Shown here: positions 23,386-31,428 of the stretch, in pieces
Position numbering within the stretch: position 1 is the stretch's first letter
Layout: each line of letters begins with the position of its first letter
Assembly: GCA_034172985.1 (NCBI GenBank)
Contig: JAXFDY010000084.1
Coordinates: 1 to 44,306 of the forward strand
Source of the DNA: CAG-303 sp034172985
Lineage (GTDB): Bacteria > Bacillota > Clostridia > Lachnospirales > Lachnospiraceae
Length of the DNA stretch: 44,306 bases
Reading direction: 5' to 3'
Position numbers and translations under genes: made by a program
The notes under the pieces: model-generated
The model's input: the letters and a program-made list of their open reading frames with translations, nothing else
Told to the model about the DNA's origin: nothing
Database searches by the model: none

Positions 23386-24718
23386 AAAGAAGGGGCTTTT
23401 TGCCGGATTTTGTTCGGTATTTGCTTTTACTGCCGAACAAAATGTTAAGGGAAAAGGATTTAAATTAACAAGTGTACTCATAGGACTTGTCATAATGGCT
23501 GTATGTGCAGCGATTCCAATCATAATGGCTGAGACACAAAAGCCGGATGGCTCAGAAGACGATCAGTATGGAATCGAGGAAAATCTGGCTGATCAGGATT
23601 CGGAAGATGAAATGATGGATGCAATCGTAGTAATCGATCAGAATATTCTGGATGAACATATCTTACAGGATTTCATTTCACTTTGCGGATATGAGATAAA
23701 AGTGGAATATCGTGATATCAATGTGGAAAAGAACTATAAAGAATTTTCCGAATATTGTACAAAAAAATATTCACAGCCAATCGGAATGGAAGTTAAAACA
23801 GAGAAAGACAAACTTACATTTTCATACTATCTGTTTGAAGGTACAGATGTGTCAGAAGATTTTGTAGATGGTTTTGCCCAGTCTTTTGAATGGTATTATA
23901 AGGATATGAAGTATGTGGATGCAGGCGTGGATGAGACAGATATTGAGATTCTGAATATGCCATCCTGGACTAATAGCGCAGTTGCAGGTGAAAAAGAACG
24001 GGAGATGGGTGTGGTGGTGGCCCAGATGCTGGTTCCGGCTATCTTTTCGCTATTATTGTTTATGATGACTATACTACATGGACAATCCATAACAAAAGTA
24101 GTCATGGCAGAGAAGAGTTCAAAATTAATGGAAGTACTCTTAACATCTGTACGCCCTTATGGATTAATCGCAGGAAAAATCGTTTCTATGGCAACAATGG
24201 CTATACTCCAGCTTACTTTGTGGGTTGTCCTTGGACTTGCGGGATTTGTAGCAGGCGATTACATTGCGAAAGATATTTATAGCGATTATAATAATATTAT
24301 TTTTGAAATTATTGACTTGATCAGGGAAAGTGGTACCGGCTTTACATTACAGGCGCTTATTCTGGCAATCATTATGACAGTAACCGGATTTGTAATGTAT
24401 TGTGTATGGGCAGGTTTTATTGCATCTGCTGTGGATAAGGTGGAGGATGTGTCTACGGCAATGTCCTTATTCCAGATTCCGCCAATGATAGGATTTATGG
24501 TTTCTTATATAGGTTCTCTCCTGGAAATGGATACTTTGATAAAAGTGTCAGAATATATTCCGGTTATATCGCCATTTGTAGCACCTGCAGATGTTCTTAT
24601 GGGCAAGATGTCCTTTGTGGGTGGTTTGATCTCTTATGTCATTTTGCTTATCTTCACTGTAGCTATGATACTGGTAACAGGAAAAGTATATAAAGGCAAA
24701 ATATTTAACAGAAAATAG
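23375..24718 (+). CDS. ABC-2 type permease (NatB-like), second subunit
   Basis: This 447-residue membrane protein has the same plan as its neighbour: N-terminal helix (about 28-50), an acidic extracytoplasmic domain, then a C-terminal helix bundle. The family motif reads MAEKSSKLMEVLLTSVRPYGLIAGKI. It shares the architecture but little exact sequence with the first permease, so the exporter is probably a heterodimer served by the single upstream ATPase. After the stop, 69 bp lead to the FliD-like gene without a clear terminator, leaving open that the latter belongs to the same transcript. Confidence 0.87.
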   Translation: MKNKKKGLFAGFCSVFAFTAEQNVKGKGFKLTSVLIGLVIMAVCAAIPIIMAETQKPDGSEDDQYGIEENLADQDSEDEMMDAIVVIDQNILDEHILQDFISLCGYEIKVEYRDINVEKNYKEFSEYCTKKYSQPIGMEVKTEKDKLTFSYYLFEGTDVSEDFVDGFAQSFEWYYKDMKYVDAGVDETDIEILNMPSWTNSAVAGEKEREMGVVVAQMLVPAIFSLLLFMMTILHGQSITKVVMAEKSSKLMEVLLTSVRPYGLIAGKIVSMATMAILQLTLWVVLGLAGFVAGDYIAKDIYSDYNNIIFEIIDLIRESGTGFTLQALILAIIMTVTGFVMYCVWAGFIASAVDKVEDVSTAMSLFQIPPMIGFMVSYIGSLLEMDTLIKVSEYIPVISPFVAPADVLMGKMSFVGGLISYVILLIFTVAMILVTGKVYKGKIFNRK

Positions 24719-24787
24719 AAGCGAAACTATTGACTTTGCAGATAATAAGTGGGATACTACTTGTAATAGTAGGAAGGAGGGATGGAT

Positions 24788-25546
24788 ATGGCAATCTTTT
24801 ATGGTATAGAAAGCAGTTATGCGAGCAGTTTGTTCTCTTCGTTAAACAACTCGAACAATTCACAGATTGGAAATGTAGGAAATTATCTGTCAGATTATGC
24901 AAGCATCAGGAATGGTTCTTATTCGAAACTTTTGAAGAAATATTATTCGCTGGACAGTACTTCGGACAGCAGTAATAAAAAGACATCTTTATCAACTTCG
25001 AAAGATGACACAAAAACATTGAAGGCAATCGATAATACTACAGATGCTTTGAAAGAATCTGCTGACACATTACTTTCAAATGGCAGTAATTCTGTATTCA
25101 GGAAAGTAAGCAAAACAGACGAAAAAGGTAATGTGACCAATGAATATGATAAAGATAAGATTTATGGGGCAGTAAAACAGTTTGTAGACGATTACAATGA
25201 TGTTGTAGACAGTGTTGGTAAAAGTAATACTTCATCCATTCAGTCTAATGCAAAAGCGATGTATTATCTGACTCAGGCCAATAAGGCTTTACTTTCTTCT
25301 GTGGGAATTGGTGTTGATACAGATGGAAAACTTAGTGTCAATGAGGAAAGCTTTAAGAAGGCGGACATGTCAACGGTAAAGTCGTTATTTCACGGAGCCG
25401 GTTCATATGGTTATCAGGTCTCTGCGAAAGCTTCCCTGATTAATTATAATGTAGAGACAGAAAACAAGAGAGCTAACACATATACGAATAGTGGTACATA
25501 TGCATATAATTATTCCCAGGGAAATTTTTATAATGATGTATTTTAG
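24788..25546 (+). CDS. FliD-like (flagellar cap-like) protein without flagellar neighbours
   Basis: This is a 252-residue protein of uncertain function. Its N-terminal 100 residues are rich in Ser, Asn and Lys. From about residue 129 it resembles the C-terminal part of flagellar cap proteins: VKQFVDDYNDVVDSVG, then a run with LLSSVGIGVDTDGKLSVNEESFKKA and a late helical segment, the order seen in FliD. It has no signal peptide. Full FliD proteins are longer and sit in flagellar operons, unlike here. ATG 24788 is 7 bases after AAGGAGG (24774-24780). An ATG at 24782 touches that site. It could be a remnant, a surface filament tip or an unrelated coiled protein. Confidence 0.5.
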   Translation: MAIFYGIESSYASSLFSSLNNSNNSQIGNVGNYLSDYASIRNGSYSKLLKKYYSLDSTSDSSNKKTSLSTSKDDTKTLKAIDNTTDALKESADTLLSNGSNSVFRKVSKTDEKGNVTNEYDKDKIYGAVKQFVDDYNDVVDSVGKSNTSSIQSNAKAMYYLTQANKALLSSVGIGVDTDGKLSVNEESFKKADMSTVKSLFHGAGSYGYQVSAKASLINYNVETENKRANTYTNSGTYAYNYSQGNFYNDVF

Positions 25547-25554
25547 GTAAAGAG

Positions 25555-25618
25555 AAAATGGAATATGCGGTTATATGAAAAAATTAGAAATTTCATATTG
25601 TGCATATTCCATTTTTTG
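25555..25618 (+). terminator. Long two-part terminator hairpin
   Basis: AAAATGGAATATGC (25555-25568) pairs with GCATATTCCATTTT (25602-25615). Inside it, ATATGAAA (25573-25580) pairs with TTTCATAT (25591-25598). A T-run follows. This ends the transcript before the fab operon. Confidence 0.85.
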
Positions 25619-25703
25619 TGTATAATAGAAACGAATAACAGACATTTTTTTGAGAAATGTCTAAAAATTTAATATGGTAAGAAGAGCCGGAAGCATAAAA
25701 AGC

Positions 25704-25732
25704 TTGACAAACAACTATACATTTAATATACT
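25704..25732 (+). promoter_or_regulatory. Predicted promoter of the fatty-acid operon
   Basis: TTGACA (25704-25709) and TATACT (25727-25732) are separated by 17 bases, a near-consensus sigma-A promoter with a start near 25739. It drives acpP and probably the whole fab-acc operon. Upstream, 25619-25703 holds only a TATAAT-like box (25621-25626) and a small hairpin GACATTT/AAATGTC (25641-25661). Confidence 0.85.
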
Positions 25733-25758
25733 TTGATTGTCAAACTTTTGATTCAAAA
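25732..25758. promoter_or_regulatory. FabT-like operator pair at the acpP promoter
   Basis: TTTGATTGTCAAA (25732-25744) is a palindrome of the form TTTGA-N3-TCAAA, the published recognition pattern of the MarR-family lipid regulator FabT. A second palindrome, TTTTGATTCAAAA (25746-25758), follows at once. Together they cover the end of the -10 box and the transcription start, an ideal site for repression. Confidence 0.7.
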
Positions 25759-25788
25759 TTTGTTTTTTATTTTAAAGGAGATTATGTT

Positions 25789-26022
25789 ATGTTAGAAAAG
25801 ATGAAGGAAATCGTAGCAGAGCAGTTAAGCTGTGACGCTTCAGAAGTGGAATTATCAACAAATTTTAAGGAAGATTTGGGAGCTGATTCATTAGATTTAT
25901 TTGAATTAGTTATGGCACTTGAAGAAGAGTATGACGTTGAGATTCCTCAGGAAGATTTAGCTTCTATCAACACGGTTGAAGATGTTATCAATTACTTAAA
26001 AGACAAAGGTGTTGAAGCATAA
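25789..26022 (+). CDS. acpP: Acyl carrier protein
   Basis: ACP carries growing acyl chains on a phosphopantetheine arm. The 77-residue acidic protein has the attachment motif DLGADSLDLFELVMALEEEY, where the serine of D-S-L is the modified residue. AAAGGAG precedes ATG 25789. It is the first gene of the fab operon, behind a promoter with FabT-like boxes, and is followed by a stable hairpin (26039-26072) that may let it be made in excess over the enzymes. Confidence 0.97.
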   Translation: MLEKMKEIVAEQLSCDASEVELSTNFKEDLGADSLDLFELVMALEEEYDVEIPQEDLASINTVEDVINYLKDKGVEA

Positions 26023-26038
26023 TAAATTTGTTTATTCT

Positions 26039-26072
26039 GGCTGCTGCAGACGATAGGTTCTCTGCAGCAGCC
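26039..26072 (+). other. Strong hairpin between acpP and fabD
   Basis: GGCTGCTGCAGA (26039-26050) pairs perfectly with TCTGCAGCAGCC (26061-26072), a 12-bp GC-rich stem. It is followed by AAAATATATT and not by a U-run, so it is not a standard terminator. A role in transcript processing or protecting the acpP 3' end is inferred. Confidence 0.65.
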
Positions 26073-26110
26073 AAAATATATTACGGACATTTGTATAATG
26101 GAGGTTTGCG

Positions 26111-27037
26111 ATGAAAATAGCATTTATTTTTCCTGGACAAGGTGCACAGGCGGTAGGCATGGGAAAGGATTTTTATAATACATACCAATGCAGCAAAGAG
26201 GTTTTCGATAAAGCCACAGAACTGCTCGATCTCGATATGAAAGCACTCTGCTTTGAAGAAAATGATAATATAAATATTACGGAATATACCCAGGCAGCAC
26301 TTGTTACAACTTCAGTAGCCATGCTTCGTGTATTGGAAGAGAAGGGGGTAAAACCGGATGTATGTGCCGGATTGAGCCTTGGAGAGTATTGTGCTATGGT
26401 GGCATCAAATGTGATGAGCTTTGAAGATGCGGTAAAGACAGTACGTCAGAGAGGTATACTGATGCAGGAGGCGGTTCCTCTTGGTATAGGTGCTATGTGT
26501 GCAGTCATCGGTCTGGATGGTCAGGTAATTAAAGAAGTTTGTGATACAATTGACGGAGTATCAGTGGCTAATTATAATTGCCCGGGACAGATTGTTATTT
26601 CGGGAAAAAAAGAAGCTGTAGAAGAGGCAGCAGAGAAATTGAAGGAAGCAGGGGCAAAACGCTGCATGATGCTGAATGTAAGCGGACCATTCCATTCTCC
26701 AATGTTGAGAGAAGCAGGTGAAAAGCTTTATCAGGTATTGGAAGATGTTTCGTTAAATGATGAGTTTGACATTCCATATGTTACGAATGTAACAGCAGAA
26801 TATGTGACAGATACAAAAAATATTAAAGAATTGTTAAGAGATCAGGTGTCTTCTTCTGTGATGTGGCAGCAGAGTATGGAAAAAATGCTGGAACAGGGTG
26901 TAGATACATTCGTGGAGATTGGACCTGGTAAGACTCTGGCAGGTTTCATGAAGAGAATTAACAAGGAAGTTAAGATGATAAATATTGCTACTGTAGATGA
27001 TATCGATGGTGCAGTAGAGTTGCTTCTGAGTAAATAG
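26111..27037 (+). CDS. fabD: Malonyl-CoA:ACP transacylase
   Basis: FabD moves malonyl from CoA to ACP, supplying the elongation unit. The 308-residue protein begins MKIAFIFPGQGAQAVGMGK, has the nucleophile S89 in GLSLG (87-91) and the catalytic histidine H195 in SGPFHSPML. The GPGKTLAGFMKRI segment near the C-terminus is also typical. GGAGG precedes ATG 26111. In many Clostridia and streptococci an enoyl reductase gene (fabK) sits between acpP and fabD. Here there is none. Confidence 0.96.
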   Translation: MKIAFIFPGQGAQAVGMGKDFYNTYQCSKEVFDKATELLDLDMKALCFEENDNINITEYTQAALVTTSVAMLRVLEEKGVKPDVCAGLSLGEYCAMVASNVMSFEDAVKTVRQRGILMQEAVPLGIGAMCAVIGLDGQVIKEVCDTIDGVSVANYNCPGQIVISGKKEAVEEAAEKLKEAGAKRCMMLNVSGPFHSPMLREAGEKLYQVLEDVSLNDEFDIPYVTNVTAEYVTDTKNIKELLRDQVSSSVMWQQSMEKMLEQGVDTFVEIGPGKTLAGFMKRINKEVKMINIATVDDIDGAVELLLSK

Positions 27038-27050
27038 ATACGGAGGGAAA

Positions 27051-27794
27051 ATGGTGTTTGAAGGAAAAATAGCGATTATTACAGGTTCCGGTAAGGGAAT
27101 CGGAAAAGAAATTGCACTGGAACTGGCAAAAGGCGGTGCAAAATGTGTGATAAACTATGCGTCTTCCGCAGCCGGGGCTGAGCAGACAGTAAATCAGATT
27201 AAAGAAATGGGTGGGGATGCCTATGCCTACAAGTGTGATGTGTCTGATTATGCAGAAGTTGAAAAAATGATGGCTGATGTATTAGAACATTATGGAAGAA
27301 TTGACATTCTGGTAAATAATGCGGGTATTACAAAAGATAATCTGATGCTGAAAATGACAGAAGAGGATTTTGAAGCCGTGATTGACATCAATCTGAAAGG
27401 GGCATTTAACTGCATGAAGGCAGTGACAAAGCCAATGATGAAGCAGAGATATGGCAGAATTATCAATATTACAAGTATTGTAGGTGTGATTGGTAATGCA
27501 GGCCAGGTAAATTATTCTGCGTCAAAGGCAGGTATGATTGGTATGACAAAGTCTGCTGCGAGAGAACTGGCATCCAGAAATATTACGGTAAATGCGGTTG
27601 CTCCGGGATTTATTCAGACAGATATGACAGATGTTCTCTCTGATGCGGTAAAGGAACAATTGCTGAATCAGATTCCAATGAAAAAACTTGGACAGACGTC
27701 AGATATTGCCAATGCAGTATGTTTTCTGGCAGATGAGAAGGCTTCGTACATTACCGGACAGGTATTGAATGTCAATGGCGGAATGGCAATGTAA
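27051..27794 (+). CDS. fabG: 3-oxoacyl-ACP reductase
   Basis: FabG is the NADPH-dependent ketoreductase of the elongation cycle. The 247-residue short-chain dehydrogenase has the cofactor motif TGSGKGIG (11-18), NNAG (89-92) and the catalytic S142, Y155 and K159 (YSASK). It ends ASYITGQVLNVNGGMAM, the family's typical C-terminus. It lies 13 bp after fabD and 28 bp before fabF. Operon position supports FabG over other short-chain dehydrogenases. Confidence 0.96.
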   Translation: MVFEGKIAIITGSGKGIGKEIALELAKGGAKCVINYASSAAGAEQTVNQIKEMGGDAYAYKCDVSDYAEVEKMMADVLEHYGRIDILVNNAGITKDNLMLKMTEEDFEAVIDINLKGAFNCMKAVTKPMMKQRYGRIINITSIVGVIGNAGQVNYSASKAGMIGMTKSAARELASRNITVNAVAPGFIQTDMTDVLSDAVKEQLLNQIPMKKLGQTSDIANAVCFLADEKASYITGQVLNVNGGMAM

Positions 27795-27822
27795 TCCGCA
27801 AGGAAAGGATTAGGGAAAATAG

Positions 27823-29061
27823 ATGAGCAAGAGAGTAGTAGTGACAGGAATGGGAGCAGTAACACCGATAGGAGTCGGAGTGGACAATTTCTGGAATGGA
27901 ATCAAAGAAAATAAAGTAGGAATCAAATTGATTGATCGTTTTGATACAACAGAATATAAGGCAAAAGTAGCAGCACAGGTAGATGATTTTAATGCTAAGG
28001 ATTTTATGGATCCAAAAGCTGCACGACGAATGGAAAAATTCTGCCAGTACGCAGTTGCTGCGGCAAAAGAGGCTGTCGAAGATGCACAACTTGATATTTC
28101 AAAAGAAGACCCATATATGGTTGGTGTGTCTATTGGTTCCGGTATCGGAAGTCTGGAACAGGCAGAGGTAAATACCCAGAAAATTATGGAAAAAGGACCA
28201 GGAAGAGTGAACCCGCTTCTTGTACCTGAAATGATTACCAATATGGCAACCGGAAATGTTTCTATTGTTCTGGGAGCAAAAGGAAAGTCTCTCAATGTAG
28301 TAACAGCATGTGCAACAGGAACTCATTCAATTGGGGAAGCATACAGAAGTATTCAGTGTAATGACGCGGATGTTATGATTGCCGGTGGAACAGAAAGCTG
28401 TATCACACCTTTGGGAATAGCCGGATTCGCTGCTTTGACAGCTCTGAGTACTTCAGAGGATCCGATGAAGGCAAGCCGTCCTTTTGATAAAGACAGAGAT
28501 GGATTTGTTATGGGTGAAGGTGCAGGTGTGGTTGTTCTGGAATCTTTGGAGCATGCACAGGCCCGTGGGGCAAAGATTTATGCGGAAGTTGTAGGATACG
28601 GTGCTACCTCTGATGCATTCCATATCACATCTCCTGCTGAAGACGGTGCAGGTGCAGCAAGAGCTATGACAAATGCTATGAAGGAAGCAGGAGTTCAGCC
28701 GGAAGAGGTAGACTATATTAATGCTCACGGAACAAGTACACATCATAATGATTTATTTGAGACAAGAGCGATTAAGATGGCATTTGGAGACGCTGCAAAG
28801 CAGTTGAAAATCAATTCTACAAAGTCTATGATTGGCCATCTTTTGGGAGCAGCAGGTGCAGTGGAATTCATTACCTGTGTAAAGACAATTAATGATGGCT
28901 ATATCCATCCGACAGTAGGATTAGAACAGTCGGAGGAAGAACTGGATCTTGATTATGTTGCAGGACAGGGAGTCTCACAGGATGTTCATTATGCAATGAG
29001 CAATTCCCTGGGATTTGGTGGACATAATGCAACTCTTTTATTGAAAGAATATATCGCATAG
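27823..29061 (+). CDS. fabF: Beta-ketoacyl-ACP synthase II
   Basis: FabF condenses malonyl-ACP with growing acyl chains. The 412-residue protein begins MSKRVVVTGMGAVTPIGVG and has catalytic C163 in VTACATGTHSIG. The two histidines lie in NAHGTSTHHND and SMIGHLLGAAGAVE, with the C-terminal SLGFGGHNATL. Length is normal. No fabB is present here, so FabF is presumably the only elongating synthase of this operon. Confidence 0.97.
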   Translation: MSKRVVVTGMGAVTPIGVGVDNFWNGIKENKVGIKLIDRFDTTEYKAKVAAQVDDFNAKDFMDPKAARRMEKFCQYAVAAAKEAVEDAQLDISKEDPYMVGVSIGSGIGSLEQAEVNTQKIMEKGPGRVNPLLVPEMITNMATGNVSIVLGAKGKSLNVVTACATGTHSIGEAYRSIQCNDADVMIAGGTESCITPLGIAGFAALTALSTSEDPMKASRPFDKDRDGFVMGEGAGVVVLESLEHAQARGAKIYAEVVGYGATSDAFHITSPAEDGAGAARAMTNAMKEAGVQPEEVDYINAHGTSTHHNDLFETRAIKMAFGDAAKQLKINSTKSMIGHLLGAAGAVEFITCVKTINDGYIHPTVGLEQSEEELDLDYVAGQGVSQDVHYAMSNSLGFGGHNATLLLKEYIA

Positions 29062-29077
29062 GAAATAGGAGGCAAAA

Positions 29078-29536
29078 ATGGATATAGAGCAGATGAAGGA
29101 ATTAATTAAGGCAGTTTCTGAGTCCGATGTTACTTCCTTTGAATATGAAGATGAGAAAGAAAAGGTAAAAATAAAGAAAGGTACGATAAAACAGGAAATC
29201 ATTACAGGACAGGCAGATAGTCCGGTAATCCTTGCTCCTGCGAATCCTCAGCCTGCAGCGAAAGAAATTTTGGCACAGGCGGCTGGTACTGGAAGTGATG
29301 AAGGAAATGTTGTGAAATCTCCGCTAGTGGGAACTTTCTACAGCAGTGCTTCACCAGATGCAGAACCATTTGTCAAAGTGGGTGATCATGTTGTCAAAGG
29401 ACAGGTGCTTGGTATTATTGAAGCCATGAAGCTTATGAATGATATTGAGAGTGATTTTGACGGCGAGATTGTAGAAATATTAGTCAATAACAAGGATATG
29501 GTTGAGTATGACCAGCCATTGTTCAGAATTAAGTAG
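29078..29536 (+). CDS. accB: Biotin carboxyl carrier protein of acetyl-CoA carboxylase
   Basis: AccB carries biotin between the carboxylase and carboxyltransferase of acetyl-CoA carboxylase. The 152-residue protein has a charged helical N-terminus, a Pro/Ala-rich linker (about 50-75) and a biotinyl domain starting VKSPLVGTFYSS. The biotinylated lysine is K118 in EAMKLMN. It is set within the fab operon so that malonyl-CoA supply and its use are produced together. Confidence 0.96.
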   Translation: MDIEQMKELIKAVSESDVTSFEYEDEKEKVKIKKGTIKQEIITGQADSPVILAPANPQPAAKEILAQAAGTGSDEGNVVKSPLVGTFYSSASPDAEPFVKVGDHVVKGQVLGIIEAMKLMNDIESDFDGEIVEILVNNKDMVEYDQPLFRIK

Positions 29537-29562
29537 CAACAGAAAGGACGGGGAAAGCGGAT

Positions 29563-29994
29563 ATGTTAGGAATTAAGGAAATACAGGAAATCTTACCTCA
29601 CAGACATCCTTTTTTGCTTGTGGATAAAGTGGAAGAGCTTGTACCGGGCGAAAGAGCTGTGGGATATAAAGCGATTACATATGATGAATCATTTTTCAAA
29701 GGACATTTTCCGGGAGAACCTGTGATGCCGGGAGTACTTATGATTGAAGCACTGGCACAGGTAGGAGCTGTGGCGATTCTCAGTATGGACGAGAACAAAG
29801 GAAAAACAGCATATTTTGGTGCGATTAATTCAGCAAAATTTAAAAGAAAAGTAGTGCCTGGGGATTTGTTGAAACTGGAATGCGAAATTATTAAGAGAAA
29901 GGGTCCTATCGGAGTAGGAAAGGCGGTAGCTTCCGTAGACGGAAAGCCGGCTGTCATAGCAGAACTTACTTTTGCGGTAGGTGACCCGGAGTAG
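29563..29994 (+). CDS. fabZ: 3-hydroxyacyl-ACP dehydratase
   Basis: FabZ dehydrates 3-hydroxyacyl-ACP to trans-2-enoyl-ACP. The 143-residue hot-dog-fold protein has LPHRHPFLLVDKVEEL near the start. The catalytic pair is H48 in FKGHFPGEPVMPGVLMIEA and E62 in the same segment. Some Clostridia have a FabZ that also isomerises to cis enoyl chains, but sequence reading alone cannot tell which type this is. Confidence 0.96.
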   Translation: MLGIKEIQEILPHRHPFLLVDKVEELVPGERAVGYKAITYDESFFKGHFPGEPVMPGVLMIEALAQVGAVAILSMDENKGKTAYFGAINSAKFKRKVVPGDLLKLECEIIKRKGPIGVGKAVASVDGKPAVIAELTFAVGDPE

Positions 29995-30021
29995 AACTTA
30001 AGTGCAGGAATGGAGAGAAGA

Positions 30022-31365
30022 ATGATTAATAAAATTCTTATCGCGAACAGAGGCGAGATTGCAGTTAGAATTATACGGGCTTGCAGGGAAATGGGAATCA
30101 AAACTGTAGCAGTATATTCTACAGCGGATAAAGATGCGTTGCATACCCAGCTGGCCGATGAAGCAATCTGCATAGGACCGGCTGGTTCGACGGACAGTTA
30201 TCTGAATATGGAACGAATATTGTCTGCAACGATTCTGACAAAAGCAGATGCCATACATCCGGGATTTGGCTTTTTGTCGGAAAACAGTAAGTTTGCAGCA
30301 ATGTGCGAAAAATGCAATATTACATTTATTGGACCGAGTGCAGAATTAATTGATAAAATGGGTAATAAATCTGAGGCAAGAAAAACCATGATTGATGCGG
30401 GCGTTCCGGTGACTCCGGGGACGAAAGAACCTGTATATGAGGCGGAAAAAGGTCTGGAAATTGCAGATGAAATGGGTTATCCTGTTATTATTAAAGCATC
30501 ATCAGGCGGCGGTGGCAAAGGGATGCGTGTAGCAGAGAATCATGATGAATTTGTGTTGAATTTTAATACAGCCCAAAGTGAATCGGTTGCAGCATTTGGC
30601 GATAATACGATGTATATCGAAAAATATATCCAGAGCCCGAGACATGTCGAATTTCAGATTTTGGCCGATAAATATGGAAATGTAATTCATTTGGGTGAAA
30701 GAGATTGTTCAATTCAGAGAAATCATCAAAAAGTTATAGAAGAATCTCCGTCTATTGCAATCGATGAAACACTCAGACAGAAGATGGGTGCAGTTGCAGT
30801 GAAGGCAGCAAAAGCTGTTGGATATGAAAATGCAGGTACCATAGAATTTCTTTTGGATAAAAATGGCGAATTCTATTTTATGGAGATGAATACAAGAATT
30901 CAGGTTGAACATCCTGTTACGGAGATGGTAACCGGATTTGATCTGATTAAAGAGCAGATAAAAATTGCAGCCGGCGAGAAACTGACATATGAGCAAAAAG
31001 ATGTGGTGGTGCGGGGACATGCCATTGAATGCAGAATCAATGCAGAAGATCCGGAGAAAAAGTTTCGTCCGTCTCCGGGAAAAATTGAAAACATACATTT
31101 TCCTGGTGGAAATGAAATTAGAATTGACTCTGCGATTTACAGTGGTTATGTAATTCCACCGAATTATGATTCCATGATATGTAAGGTAATTGTACATGAC
31201 AAGGATAGAAATGCAGCAATTAACAAGATGCAGTCTGTACTTGGAGAACTTGTAATAGAAGGTGTAAAGACAAATGTGGATTTCCAGTTTGATATTATTT
31301 CAAATGAGAGATTCCGCAAAGGAGACATTAATACACATTTCATCAAAGATGTATATGGATTGTAA
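30022..31365 (+). CDS. accC: Biotin carboxylase subunit of acetyl-CoA carboxylase
   Basis: AccC uses ATP and bicarbonate to carboxylate biotin on AccB. The 447-residue ATP-grasp enzyme starts MINKILIANRGEIAVRIIRAC. It has the glycine-rich loop KASSGGGGKGMR, metal-binding MEMNTRIQVEHPVTEM and RINAEDPEKKFRPSPG. ATG 30022 is chosen because GGAGAGAAG (30012-30020) lies just before it. An in-frame ATG at 30010 overlaps that site and would add MERR only. A 9-bp hairpin separates it from accDA. Confidence 0.96.
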   Translation: MINKILIANRGEIAVRIIRACREMGIKTVAVYSTADKDALHTQLADEAICIGPAGSTDSYLNMERILSATILTKADAIHPGFGFLSENSKFAAMCEKCNITFIGPSAELIDKMGNKSEARKTMIDAGVPVTPGTKEPVYEAEKGLEIADEMGYPVIIKASSGGGGKGMRVAENHDEFVLNFNTAQSESVAAFGDNTMYIEKYIQSPRHVEFQILADKYGNVIHLGERDCSIQRNHQKVIEESPSIAIDETLRQKMGAVAVKAAKAVGYENAGTIEFLLDKNGEFYFMEMNTRIQVEHPVTEMVTGFDLIKEQIKIAAGEKLTYEQKDVVVRGHAIECRINAEDPEKKFRPSPGKIENIHFPGGNEIRIDSAIYSGYVIPPNYDSMICKVIVHDKDRNAAINKMQSVLGELVIEGVKTNVDFQFDIISNERFRKGDINTHFIKDVYGL

Positions 31366-31375
31366 TTTGCAGGGG

Positions 31376-31401
31376 AGGCGAAAGTTTATTGACTTTCGCC
31401 T
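31376..31401 (+). other. Hairpin between accC and accDA
   Basis: AGGCGAAAG (31376-31384) pairs perfectly with CTTTCGCCT (31393-31401) around an 8-base loop. No U-run follows. It ends 13 bases before the accDA ribosome binding site AGGAGG (31415-31420). Processing or attenuation is possible but unproven. Confidence 0.5.
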
Positions 31402-31428
31402 AACTTGTATTATAGGAGGTTTTGTGTA

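Noticed and set aside
26039..26072. Terminator after acpP
   Set aside because: Very strong stem, but followed by AAAATATATT and not by a U-run. Kept as a processing or stability hairpin.
29598..30173. Open reading frame of 191 codons on the minus strand across fabZ and accC
   Set aside because: Long but antisense to two clear genes, with serine-rich composition typical of reverse-frame translation.
30709..31197. Open reading frame of 162 codons on the minus strand in accC
   Set aside because: Antisense to conserved biotin carboxylase sequence, with no start signal and no recognisable domain.
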